Source: Cristatella mucedo
Taxonomy: Eukaryota > Bryozoa > Phylactolaemata > Cristatellidae
Assembly: GCA_009760855.2 (NCBI GenBank)
Contig: WPIO01000010.1
Coordinates: 6,155,001 to 6,219,000, forward strand
DNA: 64,000 bases
Direction: 5' to 3'
In this document: piece after piece, positions 40,201-48,870 of the stretch
How the letters are laid out: every line of letters begins with the position of its first letter
Position numbering within the stretch: position 1 is the stretch's first letter
Made by a program: the position numbers and the translations under genes
The notes under the pieces: model-generated
What the model was told of the DNA's origin: nothing
Seen by the model: the letters and a program-made list of their open reading frames with translations, nothing else
The model's database searches: none

Positions 40201-43200
40201 TATTGGCTGCACAGCTCGTTCGACTTGGCCGTTGCTGGCAGGATGGTACTTACGAGCTGGTAAAGCTTGATCTTGTTGGTCTCACAGATTTGCTTGAAAT
40301 GCTTTCACTTGTGAAGCAGGTACAATTGTCCAACGTTGTCGGTAGGTCTAACCTAGCTAATTTGTGCAGCAGCTTTGTTAAAAGCAATTTGGGCAGTAGC
40401 AGCATGGACAACATTGGCATCAGTGAATTTTCTGAGTGCGTCTGATATCACTAGTATCATTTGTCCTTCGACCAGTGTGGCGTAATCTATGTAACACAGT
40501 ACCAAGGTTGCCCCGACCACTGCCACGGGTGCAAGAGAGCAGCTGGTGGGTAGTTACTGTGAATCGCATCACAAAATCAGGGGAGTGATAGCCCAAGAGG
40601 CAAAGTGCTCACTCTTCACGACCGAAGTCGTGCGTTCGAATTCTGCAGTGGTCGATCCTTTAGTGACCAGTGTAAGCAGTGGTGATAGCCATTAATAATA
40701 ATAATAATAATAATATTGCACTTGATAAAGCGCCCTCAGAGAACTTAATCTCTTTCTAGGCGCTTTACATTTGCTGCAAAGTGATACGCAATAGAATAGT
40801 AAGTAAAATCATGCTTGAAAAACAAACAAAATGAATAACATGGTTAGGGGTTACATGCACTGGGTCAGCATGCAAATGTGGTTAGTGGCAGCATGAACAG
40901 TGTCAGCACGCATAAGCACATCGAGGACGAATCACAAGGACCCACTAAATGCTGTCCTAAATAGGTATGTTTTTAAGTTTCTTTTAAATGTGGTCAGGTC
41001 GGGGGATGTTCTGATGCAGGTCGGGAGGGAGTTCCAGGCTGTGGGAGCATACGAGCTAAATGCACGGTCTCCAAAGGATTTAAGGTTTGTACGAGGTATT
41101 TCTAGACTGTTGGATTCCAAAAAGCGAGTGGTACGATGCTTTGCCTGATGGGGTAGTATATCTGAAAGATAGGCTGGAGCCATAGAATGAAGAGACCTAA
41201 AAGTGAGCGACAAAACCTTGAAGTCAATCCGTTGCTTGACTGGTAACCAGTGCAGGTCGGCGAGAAGTGGAGTAATGTGGCAACTGCGACGCTCACGACA
41301 GACAAGCCTAGCTGCAGAGTTTTGCACCAGCTGCAATCGCCTGATCGCACATGCTGGTAGGCCAGTAAGCAGTGAGTTGCAGAAGTCGAGACGAGATGTC
41401 GCGAATGCATGGACCAACTTGGACGTGGTATCCTTATCTAAACAAGCCCTAATTTTAGCAATGTTATGAAGCTGAAAATAGGCTGATTTGACTGTGGAGC
41501 TGATGTGGTCGTCTAACGAGAGGTCGCTTTGGAATATGACACCTAGATTTCGAGCTGATGCAACTGGAGATATGCTGGCAGAGCCAATTTTGAAAGTCAG
41601 CCTTTCCAATTTCTGAATAAAACTAGGTCTGCCCATAACTAGTATTAAGGCTCTTCTGAAGCTTTAAAAATGATTTAAATCAGCTAATATTTAATTTAAA
41701 TGAGGATGATAAGTAGGTCGGGATTGAAATGTACAAGCATCTGTGAAGACTCTTTTGGTGGTAGCTCTTTTGATTTGAAGGAAGGCTTGTTACTGATCCC
41801 GACTCAGTGCCACGGTAGTCTTAGCTCAGCAACTTACAGTGATGCAAGCTCAGTGCTTAAATTGTTGAGGAATTACTAGTGGTAATAATTAAAAATTCCT
41901 GACAACTCTTTAATTCGGCGACAGCCGAGAGGCTGGGTGCACCATAGAGGGCTGACATTTGGTCTGTGATTGGATTTATACCTTCTCGGGCAAGCTTACG
42001 GCCAAGCAAATTGCACGAAGGCTCTAAGAACGATCGTTTTGAAAGGCTCAGCCGAAGGCCAGAGTCCAAGGGTCGCTTCAGCACAACGAGTAAATTACTA
42101 CGGACTTCGTGAAACGTTTTCCATGACACCGAAATGACGTCAAGGTAAGCGACAGTCATTGGTATGCTATGAACGAGCTGCTTCATAGTTAGTTGAAAGT
42201 ACCCGGGAGCAGAGGCAACAGCATAGCAGAGACAGGTATACATACAGAGGCAGTTTGTAGTTGTGATAGTGGTGAGCTATTAAGAATCCTTATCAAGACA
42301 CACCTGGTGATAAGCATTGCTTAGATCGAGCTACGAGTAACAGACCCCACAGGTAAATTTCATGTAAAGGTCTTCAAAATTGTGAATTGGATAGCAGTCT
42401 ATTTTTGCAGTCGTATTCACAGTCAGCTTGTTGTCCACAAATTCGAACATTGCTACTAAGTTTCTGGCCAGGAGCAATTTGTGTTGCCCATTCGGAGAAT
42501 TCGACAGGAACAGTAATCCCAGCCAGTCTAGCTCAGCTTAAGCTTTTGCTCGTAAAGCAAAAGGTAAGGAGCATGACTTGAAGCATACAAGCTGAATAGC
42601 AGCGTCGATATGCAGCTTAGCTTCTGCATCGACAACCTCCTTCCCAGACCAGTCTTAAAAAGCTCTGGGAGCAGCTTAGAGAAATCAGTGCTGTCAAGTT
42701 TAAACATCACTGAGCAGTTTAACTCGATCTGTTCTAGTCAGTCACAAACTAAGATCTGGATCGTGGCAATTCGCAACTGCGCAGAGCATTACATAGTGTT
42801 TGTTCTCCTGCCTGACCCCCAGCAGAGTGCTAGCATCGGGTTTGATGAGCACTACATACAGAGTGGTACGTAGGCACCGAAGCTGAGATATTTCCAGCTG
42901 TAGTGGTTTACCGTACTGATGAAGGAGTTGTGCTTGTTGGCTGCTAACTACAGTTTGGGCTGCCCCCTGCTGACTTCCATTTTTGTTGGGATGCCGGTTA
43001 ACGTCAGGATGACAGTGATAGGGTGTCATAGTGTTTGCCGGGGTAGCAGGCCTGAATTGTAGGCTCATGCCTGCATACTCTCGTTTCGTGTGCAGAAACG
43101 CATCCTCAGCCCTCTCGGTGGAAAAGCTTTTTGGCTACGGTTGTCCGACTGAGCGGATATGCCGACTCATAGTTGATGCAGAGCAGTATATAACAGCCAG

Positions 43201-46200
43201 TGAAATGATTTGACCTTAAGCATTTTCGGCAAATTTCGGCCCAATCCGGGCTTGACCCAAACTAAGGTCAATTGACTTGACCTGATTGATTGATAGTCTG
43301 TTCTCGACCTGAAGCAGGCAATTGTGGCTGGTCGCAGGCTGCAGCAGGCAGGCTGGGTGGGGCCTGGAACTTCCATTTCGCCTTGGAACTGACCTGCTGG
43401 CTGGTTCGTTTGAGGACGTCACCGGTATTAGCATTCATGGGCACCAGGTGCTGCACAGTAATAGTTAGGGTCCCAGTCATTAGGATGCAAGTCGGTGTCG
43501 TCTCAGGCATGCATCCATACACAATAAGCTCGGCAAGCGACATGCTTAGATTAACAAAGGCCCTTCCCCAAAATTTATCTAGTAAGGTAGTGCTGAATGA
43601 CCTGGGATTTAATCTCAACTTCATTAGATTGGAAACCACAAAGTTTTGAAAGGAATTACAGCCCTCCATAGAAAGCAGCCAGCAAGGGTCTCAGCCAGCG
43701 TTTTTGGCCTGCCGGATGAAATATGCATATATCTCACGTCCTTATTTCGTGCTATGAGTGAAATGTTCAATAAGCTTTGTTTTGGTAAAGATATAACCGT
43801 CGGCCTCCATGACCTCGAGAGCTTCACTCAAGTCGAGAGCATCCTCTCCTGAGAAGTGCAGCAGGGGCTTTCTTGCTGGCGCTGTACTGGATTTCCACCC
43901 CACCACATAGTTCTCAAAACAGATGAGCCACTTCACCCAAACGACGCCAAAGCTGATGGAGGTCAGAGGAGCAATGCCAACCGATGGAAGGCCTTTATTA
44001 TGCATTTACGTAACGGTGTCAAGGAACAGGTTCATAAATCTTGCCAAATAGGTTGTGTATGACGGTGCCGTAGGCAGTAAGACAACAATATAAACAATAT
44101 GTAAGTGAGCAAGTCGAAAGCCACCTTGTTAATACGGCCAATACGTCCTTTACTTCATAAGCAAGAACACGTTCTGGCCGGCGTAACTGAGCATGCCGAG
44201 GTCATACATTAGGGAGATAATGAGCAAGCATTCAAAAGTTAAGCATGCTATTCAGCAGCACCAAACTTTGATAATAACTGTTGTGATACTTAGAGAGCAA
44301 AGCCCGGAGACTATGCATAAACATCGCAGAAAACAAGAAAATAGTTAAATGGTTAACTGACACCCAGGCCAGCCTTGCAAAGCGAAGCCAGCTTTGTCCG
44401 TGACTTTTTGCAGCTATAGGCCGATGCTTAACATAATTTTTTACGACCCAATGGACCTTACCCCTTCAGAACTCGGCAAAGCATAAGATAACTGGGTAGG
44501 CCGGCAGCTCTGCACCGGCCACTAGACTATGCTACATCGACTTTTGCCTATGCCCTAGTGCATTTACGCATTGACTCGACAGACTCACAGCGTCGAGACT
44601 GACTGATGTTATGACAGTCACTTGCAGCGACACGTTGGTACCATCGCACATCTCGTCACTTTGTAAAATAGTACAGTACGTGTTTCATCATTTCAAGTCG
44701 CTTGATGTAAGCCACGCTTGCAAGGCGCCAGAGATCATCCGGGCCAGCAGCCACCACAGCAACACGCGATCGCACCGCTAATCAGCCACACCCGCAGCCA
44801 GCCGCCCAGTTAAACCCGCCTGGCGCACGCTCAACGTACCTCGCAGCTGAGGCTTCGGATGCACGCCTGCCTCACCATGCTGAACACCTCCTCGTGGTGA
44901 GGATTCTGACTGCTCACGTAGCTCACCCTAGCCTCGCGGTCGTCGCTGATGAAGCCGGGCACATCGGCAGGAAGCGAGCGGCATGCCTAGAACAACGAGG
45001 CAACATGCCCTGAAATGCTCACGGCCAGCACGAATGCTGATGCACACGACAAGCCTCGGGGAGGACGACACCGATCGGATGCAGCCAGCAACAGGTGAGG
45101 AGAGATGACATGGCGCTGCCTCTCCCGTGCGACCGTCGTTGGGCATGGGTAAAACCCTAACCGGAAGTGACAAGACCCTGCCCCCCCCCCCCGTTGGCAG
45201 GCGATATGGCGGCAGGGACAGCCTCTTGGTTTCGAGCGCCAGCAGTCCAGGGCAGATGCTCTTGCTGCCCCCAAGTCTGACTCACTTAGTGTATTGGGTC
45301 GCAAACAAAATGCACACAGGTAAACATATGGTGCCAGCGAAAGTGAGCACTTCTCTTGCAAAGTGCAGAATACAGCAGGCTGCACAGAATGCCACCAGAA
45401 CCCTGCCATCGAAGCTAAAGAAGCAGCACAGGCAATCATTCCTCGCAACATTGCGCGCATGATGCACCTCAGCGAGGCCGACCATCGCAGCAGCCATGGC
45501 ACTCGGCAGATCAGTACGAGTTTGAATGCACAATTCGTTCGAGAAAGAGACAGCCAAAGAGGTGGGGCAGCTGGAGGCATGCTCGGAGATTACTTACTAC
45601 ACGAACTGGTTTGGCCTTCCCCAAAGTCCATGTTTGGTGATTGCACGATGATTGTCTCCCATGTGACCGCTTGTGTGCAGCCCCAGGCCATCTAACACGT
45701 GTGCCATCCCCTTCAGGTGATCGGACTACAGGCCCAAGAGTGCCACGCAAGTGAGAACTCGATAATTTCTGTTTCAGCTGCTGCTTGCCTGCGCAATGGA
45801 TTCCGTGCTTATTCTAGAGTTAATCTTGAGCAGTTGGTGAAAAGCGAGAGTTGGTGTGAGAGTGCTTGCCATGAATGGAAACCCCACAGCAGTTACTGTG
45901 CGAAACGCATGAATGGGTGCTGCCACCCATTCTTGCCTTATATCTCAAGGCTCGGGACACTAGGCATCGCTAGGGCGATTAAGAAATGCATCATTAGGTC
46001 ATTTAGGTCATAGGACTGGAGCACTGCCGAAACCGTGGTCGGCCGATCATAATAAAACTTCCTGCTTACAGCCAGAATCACCTTCATGTAGTGGTCCCGA
46101 GATGTCGACCGAATAGAAATGGCTAAACACTGTCTACATTTTCTCTTGCCCACCTGCCAACTCAAAGTGCTACCTGCAGGCAGCTTGCAACAAGTGCCGG

Positions 46201-46561
46201 TGCCTCCTTGCTGCACTCGCTTTCTGTGTCAGACGGGCATCAAGAGGCCCCACTATCTTCCTAATTTGTCGTCGAGAGGGGCAGGAGATGCCCCGGTGCT
46301 CGCACAAACGTTGGGCATCTTCGGTAGCATCTGCATTGCAAACAAGATCTGCCACAAATCTGCAGCCATAGTGCCCAGCTTACGATAGGTTGCGGCAATC
46401 CAAGTAATTGTTTGTATCAACGTATAGCGAATCTCAGCTAGCTATCGAATGCCGGTTTCACATATGCTCGAGGCACTACTCAAGAATAGCCAGGAAAAAC
46501 GCGCCCAGCTCCATCAGACGCAGGCTTGCACACACGCGTACGAATGGCGTGCGTATGTGCA

Positions 46562-46630
<69 letters not shown>

Positions 46631-48318
46631 ATACATGCATACCAGTCAAATAAATGATGGTCGAGTGGGCTTCTTGCTTGCAACAAGGTTATGTCTGCTG
46701 TCTATTTGCAATCAAGTTCTTTTGCATCATATCCACATTCACATGATGGACGAGGTAGAATTCCAATACCTAATTACTCGAGCCAACCCAAAGAGACCAC
46801 AGATACTTGTACAATTGGCTAGCTTCCAGTTTGCAATTAACAGTGTTGCAACACTCACACAGCATTTCAATTTAAACAAATCAATTTTTTACAATATTAT
46901 TTCTGTTCCTTATCTGTCTAATCAACCCACCACTTGCACCGTATTTTAAAACTCAAACTAACCACAGCTAACTGACGCTGACACACTAGGATGACATCAA
47001 ATGTTTTCAAATTGAATGACGATAAAACAGACTTATAAGTTATGGGCAAACTTTTAGGTCATTTTACTCCCTTGTTCCAGTCTAACTACCAATTCTACTT
47101 CACAATCAGTCTAGGCATTGAGATTGAGTTCGCTGAGGGCAATATATCAAATGTACTATTAAAATTATTATACCATCACTAGCCAATTGGAATGCTTCCT
47201 TTACAGCATATGTAAAGTGCATAGAACTATATTTTGTTCTCTAATGGCACTACAAATGTGATTCTTACTGTCATTACTAGTGACTACACAGGCTGCACGT
47301 TATGATGACTTGAGTCTATATGAGCTACGGCTGAAATAAATCGTGGAGCTAGCAAACCCATTAAGCAGTAGACGACTTTTCTTTTACCACTTATCATCCT
47401 GGAATTAAACTGCAAAATAATAAGTACTAAATGACAACAAGACAACAGCTAGACTGTCTATCAGGAACTACCACACCTTTCTACGACTAAGGAAGGATAC
47501 ATCTCGTTAGTCTTGGTAGACAAACCATAACCTCATGAACCTCGGACACAGCATATGCCCTGAACCCCTCGTATGCCAACAGACGTAGATGCACAACGAT
47601 ACACTAACTCTTGGGTAGCTGTTCTTTTGAAGCGAGTTGTAAATCGGGATTAAGTTTTTCTAAGGTCGCTATACAAACGACCCATAATTATTATTACATT
47701 GTTGACAAAGGACAGCAATGGCATACAAATAGTAATACAAATGCAATTCTTTAGTGTGAAGTGTTTCTGCAAGGAATTTAACAATTACTATGGTGGAAAC
47801 GAGTAGATAAAAATTAAAAACGCCTTGTATATGGTATAGGCCAAGAGAATGAGTTCTCTGCCGACAGGAAAACCGTCCATAAAACCGTTGCGAGACACTC
47901 AGGTCATACAGCTGTAAAGCTAGTTGCCTGCCAACACAATACCAGCAAATAAATGTATGCCAAGTACCAATGGAAAGCGAACCAGCATTACAGCACAAAT
48001 TCGCGTGGTCGCAAAGTTGGAAGAGAGCACTCGCTGGCATCTCACGTGATAGCTGCAGCGTACCTCGCACAGATCTCCTGTCTTCTGAGAGGGAATAGGG
48101 CTAGAGTAGTCGGCGCTCACGCTACGCGCCAAGAAACTGCTGTTTCTGGCCGAGCCGCCTTCTAGTGAGCCGAGAGAGAGATCGCCGCAGCAGTCCGGCA
48201 TGTCAGTATCTGGAGATTCCAGCCGCGGCGGATCCTGGGCATGGAAAGGTTGAGTGCAGAACAATATCCTTGGACCGTGCGTCTCGCAGAAATGGCACAG
48301 CGCTATCACGGCGTTCAT
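29022..48318 (-). CDS. FLCN: Folliculin (FLCN), gene span from start to stop codon
   Basis: Folliculin, with FNIP partners, is the GTPase-activating protein for RagC/D at the lysosome. It sets mTORC1 selectivity toward TFEB/TFE3 and is the Birt-Hogg-Dube tumour suppressor in people. Seven exons are located, with mutually consistent splice phases. They cover the N-terminus ([17 protein letters not shown]), the longin region ([24 protein letters not shown]), the DENN region and the C-terminus ([17 protein letters not shown]). The arginine finger of the GAP (Arg164 in human) is kept as Arg166 in AQARG. Located coding sequence is 1,594 bases; a missing middle exon must be 2 modulo 3 in length, giving about 535-580 residues, like human (579). 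Introns carry many transposons, mostly in the same orientation. Confidence 0.95.
29331..29433 (-). CDS. FLCN: FLCN coding exon, penultimate
   Basis: 103 bp, acceptor attgcag|gt, donor atcaa|gtaagg; phase 1 in and 2 out, joining both neighbours in frame. It encodes [20 protein letters not shown] and [13 protein letters not shown], one of the best conserved blocks of folliculin. Confidence 0.95.
29478..31815 (-). mobile_element. CR1/L2-like LINE, 5'-truncated and broken
   Basis: Runs 5' to 3' on the minus strand. Pieces appear in order: the linker with LDKHAPAHS and RGDSFQF (about 31.65 kb), the fingers region, then an uninterrupted 247-codon block (30131-30874) with [40 protein letters not shown] and [19 protein letters not shown]. 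The catalytic YADD is intact. A frameshift follows, then [20 protein letters not shown] and [13 protein letters not shown] near 29.75 kb. The endonuclease part is missing. It lies in sense orientation inside a 2.5-kb FLCN intron and nearly fills it. Confidence 0.92.
31956..32241 (-). CDS. FLCN: FLCN coding exon, DENN region
   Basis: 286 bp, acceptor gggcag|gtc and donor aag|gtatgc, phase 0 in and 1 out. It encodes [20 protein letters not shown] then RCNLLAVPQ, like [21 protein letters not shown] in the family. After [13 protein letters not shown] comes an alanine/proline-rich insert, followed by [19 protein letters not shown], which matches the strand before the ...RVGP motif. The Ala/Pro-rich insert is less conserved, as expected for a surface loop. 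Confidence 0.92.
32653..32766 (-). CDS. FLCN: FLCN coding exon, start of DENN region
   Basis: 114 bp, phase 0 at both ends, acceptor ttgtttag|att and donor aag|gtacga. It encodes [20 protein letters not shown] and [11 protein letters not shown], matching the folliculin stretch with consensus SFR-LA-HVLMGNQVI and a following helix that runs into the LP-GC motif of the next exon. Confidence 0.9.
33740..33812 (+). mobile_element. LINE 3' tail fragment
   Basis: The motif gtaaagtgcctagaaagaga is followed by tctaagtctctgaggatgct and an AT-rich end. It is the same tail as at 11.8 kb, lying antisense within an FLCN intron. Confidence 0.7.
34059..34190 (+). mobile_element. tRNA-derived SINE (family B)
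   Basis: Best copy of this family. The head has ggtccagcggttaaggtgct (A-box region) and ggtcgtgggctcgagccccg (B-box). The 3' part is gaagcgcctgaatagagatt followed by a gtggcgctatacaaatg end. A (TA)n run follows directly, as expected for SINE tail microsatellites. It is antisense to FLCN. Confidence 0.82.
34186..34215. repeat. (TA)n microsatellite
   Basis: About 28 bases of TA dinucleotides directly 3' of the SINE. Confidence 0.95.
34561..34634. repeat. (AC)n microsatellite
   Basis: (ACAAAC)-type units grade into about 48 bases of pure AC. Confidence 0.95.
34715..35050 (-). mobile_element. LINE 3' end, second copy of the 29.5-kb element
   Basis: From tgatgtatctcc onward this stretch runs parallel to 29478-29770: the same order of shared words such as ctccacaaa, gtgggtg, gagagtttt, ttcatctca, gagtagttg/gagtagctg and gttccacagtct. 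On the minus strand it holds the end of ORF2 ([10 protein letters not shown]) and the 3' UTR. It was inserted in the same orientation as the first copy and as FLCN. Confidence 0.8.
35840..36245 (-). pseudogene. Tc1-like transposase, C-terminal relic
   Basis: The minus strand encodes [20 protein letters not shown], then [20 protein letters not shown] and [14 protein letters not shown]. This is the end of a Tc1/mariner DD34E transposase; the normal block reads PDLNPIENLW, so the catalytic glutamate region is altered to PPKT. The N-terminal DNA-binding part and terminal repeats were not found. It cannot be active and lies in an FLCN intron. Confidence 0.85.
36268..36445 (-). mobile_element. tRNA-SINE (family A), antisense, interrupted
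   Basis: Reads antisense as the end of family A (the minus-strand partner of agccccatttatatagcagc, then agaagggcctt). A stretch at about 36306-36353 follows that looks like a foreign SINE-B/LINE tail. The family A body then resumes (tgcaggactggaggctacga, then cccgggtcg). The copy is old and divergent. Confidence 0.5.
36535..36735 (+). mobile_element. LINE 3' UTR fragment with (ATT)n
   Basis: Matches about 200 bases of the 3' end of the LINE at 40696-41643: the words cagcatgctgaccc, gcatgt, acccctaa and catgttattc in the same order, then tcaagcatga, tttgcagtaaatgtaaagcg and the hairpin tail with ATT units. It is antisense to FLCN. Confidence 0.82.
37254..37306. repeat. Poly-G and (GGA)n tract beside FLCN exon 3
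   Basis: About 16 Gs followed by about eleven GGA/GGAA units. On the FLCN strand this is a C/TCC polypyrimidine run that starts about 40 bases past the exon 3 donor. Confidence 0.95.
37347..37836 (-). CDS. FLCN: FLCN coding exon 3 (longin core, GAP arginine)
   Basis: 490 bp between acceptor gttcgcag|gtc and donor gaag|gtgaga; phase 0 in, phase 1 out. It encodes [56 protein letters not shown] and [17 protein letters not shown]. The arginine in AQARG (codon 37741-37743) matches the catalytic arginine finger of folliculin. The exon is GC-rich, unlike its introns. Reading past the donor enters a proline run made by the GGA/poly-G repeat, so the donor is preferred. Confidence 0.93.
38086..38245 (-). 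mobile_element. tRNA-SINE (family A), antisense
   Basis: On the minus strand: agaggtaaggtggtcgctct (A-box region), cacgacccgagatcgtggtt with the internal stem, tcctgcagtggtcgatcc, and finally the ctatataaatgaggctgtta end. The B-box is damaged (gtttctcgagtcc). It lies in the FLCN intron between exons 2 and 3, in the FLCN orientation. Confidence 0.75.
38270..38395 (-). mobile_element. tRNA-like SINE head, antisense
   Basis: Minus-strand reading gives an A-box-like ggccgagtgagctgcctaca and a B-box-like gatcgtgggtttaaatcc, spaced wider than in a tRNA gene. It probably belongs to a third, related SINE type. No tRNA cloverleaf can be drawn. Confidence 0.45.
39429..39655 (-). repeat. LTR, 3' copy (left)
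   Basis: Starts on the plus strand tgtgtatgactgtactgtag, followed by gcagtaacacaacaata. It shares order with the right copy: gcagtaa-acaacaat, cgtgttctgg, gcatgc, gggagataa, agcatgc-attc. The right end is approximate because the copies have diverged. Confidence 0.7.
39950..40565 (-). pseudogene. Gypsy integrase relic
   Basis: The minus strand, across frames, retains [17 protein letters not shown] and CFTS, then [14 protein letters not shown] and [17 protein letters not shown]. These mark the conserved integrase core (the HPW start, D-N-G-x-x-F-T-S region, YHPxSNGxxER, YRxTPHxxT). Several stops and frameshifts break it. Confidence 0.8.
40583..41690 (+). mobile_element. tRNA-SINE (family A) split by a LINE
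   Basis: The left part (40583-40695) has gatagcccaagaggcaaagt (A-box region), gtcgtgcgttcgaattctgc (B-box) and gcagtggtgatagccattaa. The right part (41644-about 41690) resumes with attaaggctcttctgaagct and aaatcagctaatatt. Joined at the attaa, the two parts recreate the order of the intact family A copies. The LINE lies between them. Confidence 0.85.
40696..41643 (-). mobile_element. CR1/L2-like LINE 3' part, nested in the SINE
   Basis: Minus-strand 234-codon open frame (40932-41636) with [58 protein letters not shown] and [14 protein letters not shown], the C-terminal part of ORF2. The 3' UTR follows, then the tail gcaaatgtaaagcgcctag with hairpin and (ATT)n. Target-site duplication attaa at 40691-40695 and 41644-41648. 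The reading frame is intact, which makes it one of the younger copies here; its 5' truncation is typical of LINEs. Confidence 0.9.
41857..42420 (-). pseudogene. Gypsy reverse transcriptase relic
   Basis: From the upstream end: [15 protein letters not shown], a stop, [16 protein letters not shown], stops, then [56 protein letters not shown] and [12 protein letters not shown]. These match the gypsy RT palm blocks. The catalytic YLDD has become YLDV, so the enzyme would be dead even without the stop codons. Confidence 0.88.
43742..44010 (-). pseudogene. Gypsy gag-like relic
   Basis: An 87-codon minus-strand frame reads [40 protein letters not shown] and [12 protein letters not shown]. The pattern W-x-x-x-FE-x-Y ... 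K...LLH-GEDA ... Y-x-x-x-L-x-HF is typical of gypsy Gag at its N-terminal half. It is close to the 5' LTR, as expected. Confidence 0.75.
44054..44282 (-). repeat. LTR, 5' copy (right)
   Basis: Plus-strand tgtgtatgacggtgccgtag followed by gcagtaagacaacaatata matches the left copy with many substitutions, showing an old insertion. As the element reads leftward, this is the promoter-bearing 5' LTR. The outer end is approximate. Confidence 0.7.
44840..44986 (-). CDS. FLCN: FLCN coding exon 2
   Basis: A 147-bp phase-0 exon between acceptor ttctag|gca and donor gag|gtacgt. It encodes [20 protein letters not shown], a variable loop, and then [16 protein letters not shown], which lines up with the folliculin longin-domain start (family pattern CRSL...GYIS...VRQACVRSLSCE). 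It joins in frame to exon 3, which begins VCQGREGP. Confidence 0.95.
46562..46625. repeat. (AC)n microsatellite
   Basis: About 64 bases of pure AC, followed by short ACAGACACATAC interruptions. Confidence 0.97.
46975..47290 (+). mobile_element. LINE relic: palm end and two tails
   Basis: The plus strand has [15 protein letters not shown] at 46991-47035, a version of the [15 protein letters not shown] block of the LINE RT. After a deletion there is a tail with ttgagttcgctgagggcaat (about 47125-47165), and then a second tail (47210-47275, gtaaagtgcatagaacta). It is antisense to FLCN, inside its first intron. Confidence 0.7.
47625..47700 (+). mobile_element. SINE-B/LINE tail fragment
   Basis: Shows gaagcgagttgtaaatcggg, attaagtttttctaaggtcg and ctatacaaacg, then an ATT-rich end, like the 3' part of family B SINEs. 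No tRNA-like head is left. Confidence 0.5.
48042..48049. promoter_or_regulatory. Second TCACGTGA, in FLCN intron 1
   Basis: A second exact copy of the palindrome, about 13-20 bases past the exon 1 donor on the FLCN strand. Promoter-proximal intronic E-boxes are common for TFE-type targets, but occupancy is inference. Confidence 0.5.
48064..48318 (-). CDS. FLCN: FLCN coding exon 1
   Basis: Encodes 85 residues from [20 protein letters not shown], nearly identical in order to the conserved folliculin N-terminus, whose Cys/His pattern is kept. The start is the ATG at 48318; an in-frame ATG upstream would add 32 residues unlike the family. The middle is serine-rich and poorly conserved, as in other folliculins. 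The exon ends KTGDLCE with donor gag|gtacgc, phase 0, the same boundary position as in vertebrates. Confidence 0.95.
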
Positions 48319-48703
48319 GCTTTCGTCCTGCGCGTTGCCAGACGGTATTTGCCTCTTCCTCAGGCCGCAGGCGGAAGTGGCACGTCTCGCCTTCCTTTCA
48401 TACATAAAGAACACGTATCGCGTTGAAATTCTGAGCTCCGCGTATGGAAGCGGCTTTTGTGACGGCTTCGGCTAAGCTGATTTTTGCACAAGCGGAAGCT
48501 AAGCAACACCGATATGAGATACGGCGCTGGCTAGCAACAAAACGCCTAGTTGGTCTGCATAGTCTTAGAAAATACAACGTACCCAGCGACTTTCCCAGCT
48601 AAAAACGATGACGCGACAGAACAGTGTCGAGAGCAGCCGTCAGTGAAACAGCAGACTGCCGGAGATCACGCGCCCTTGACGGCCTTCACCCAGTCAGTGT
48701 TTA

Positions 48704-48711
48704 TCACGTGA
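48704..48711. promoter_or_regulatory. TCACGTGA palindrome (CLEAR/M-box core)
   Basis: An exact 8-bp match to the core bound by MiT/TFE bHLH-ZIP factors (TFEB, TFE3, MITF), which are themselves controlled by folliculin. USF and other E-box factors could also bind it. Confidence 0.6.
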
Positions 48712-48761
48712 GGCCATCGCGCCTCCAGCATTAGTGACTCCGCCGCCAGGCTTCGACCTCG

Positions 48762-48791
48762 ATTGGTTACGATCCGTGGCACTGAGCCAAT
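48762..48791. promoter_or_regulatory. Inverted pair of CCAAT boxes
   Basis: ATTGG at 48762-48766 and CCAAT at 48787-48791, 25 bases apart. Paired CCAAT boxes are typical NF-Y sites in TATA-less and bidirectional promoters, often of cell-cycle genes, and CCP110 is cell-cycle regulated in vertebrates. Confidence 0.5.
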
Positions 48792-48870
48792 CATTATTTA
48801 CGCCGGTCGGCTAACGGATTGACGGCACTGGTGGGACGCTATGGCGTGTACGCTCGCACCACGACTCTAA

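Larger units (their letters stand above)
39429..44282 (-). mobile_element. Ty3/gypsy LTR retrotransposon, decayed
   Basis: Two related LTRs bound the element. Between them, on the minus strand and in the expected order, are a gag-like segment, a spacer, reverse transcriptase and integrase, all with stops or frameshifts. It lies in the intron between FLCN exons 2 and 3, in the FLCN orientation. A SINE, itself split by a LINE, sits between the RT and integrase parts, where RNase H sequence is expected. Confidence 0.85.
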
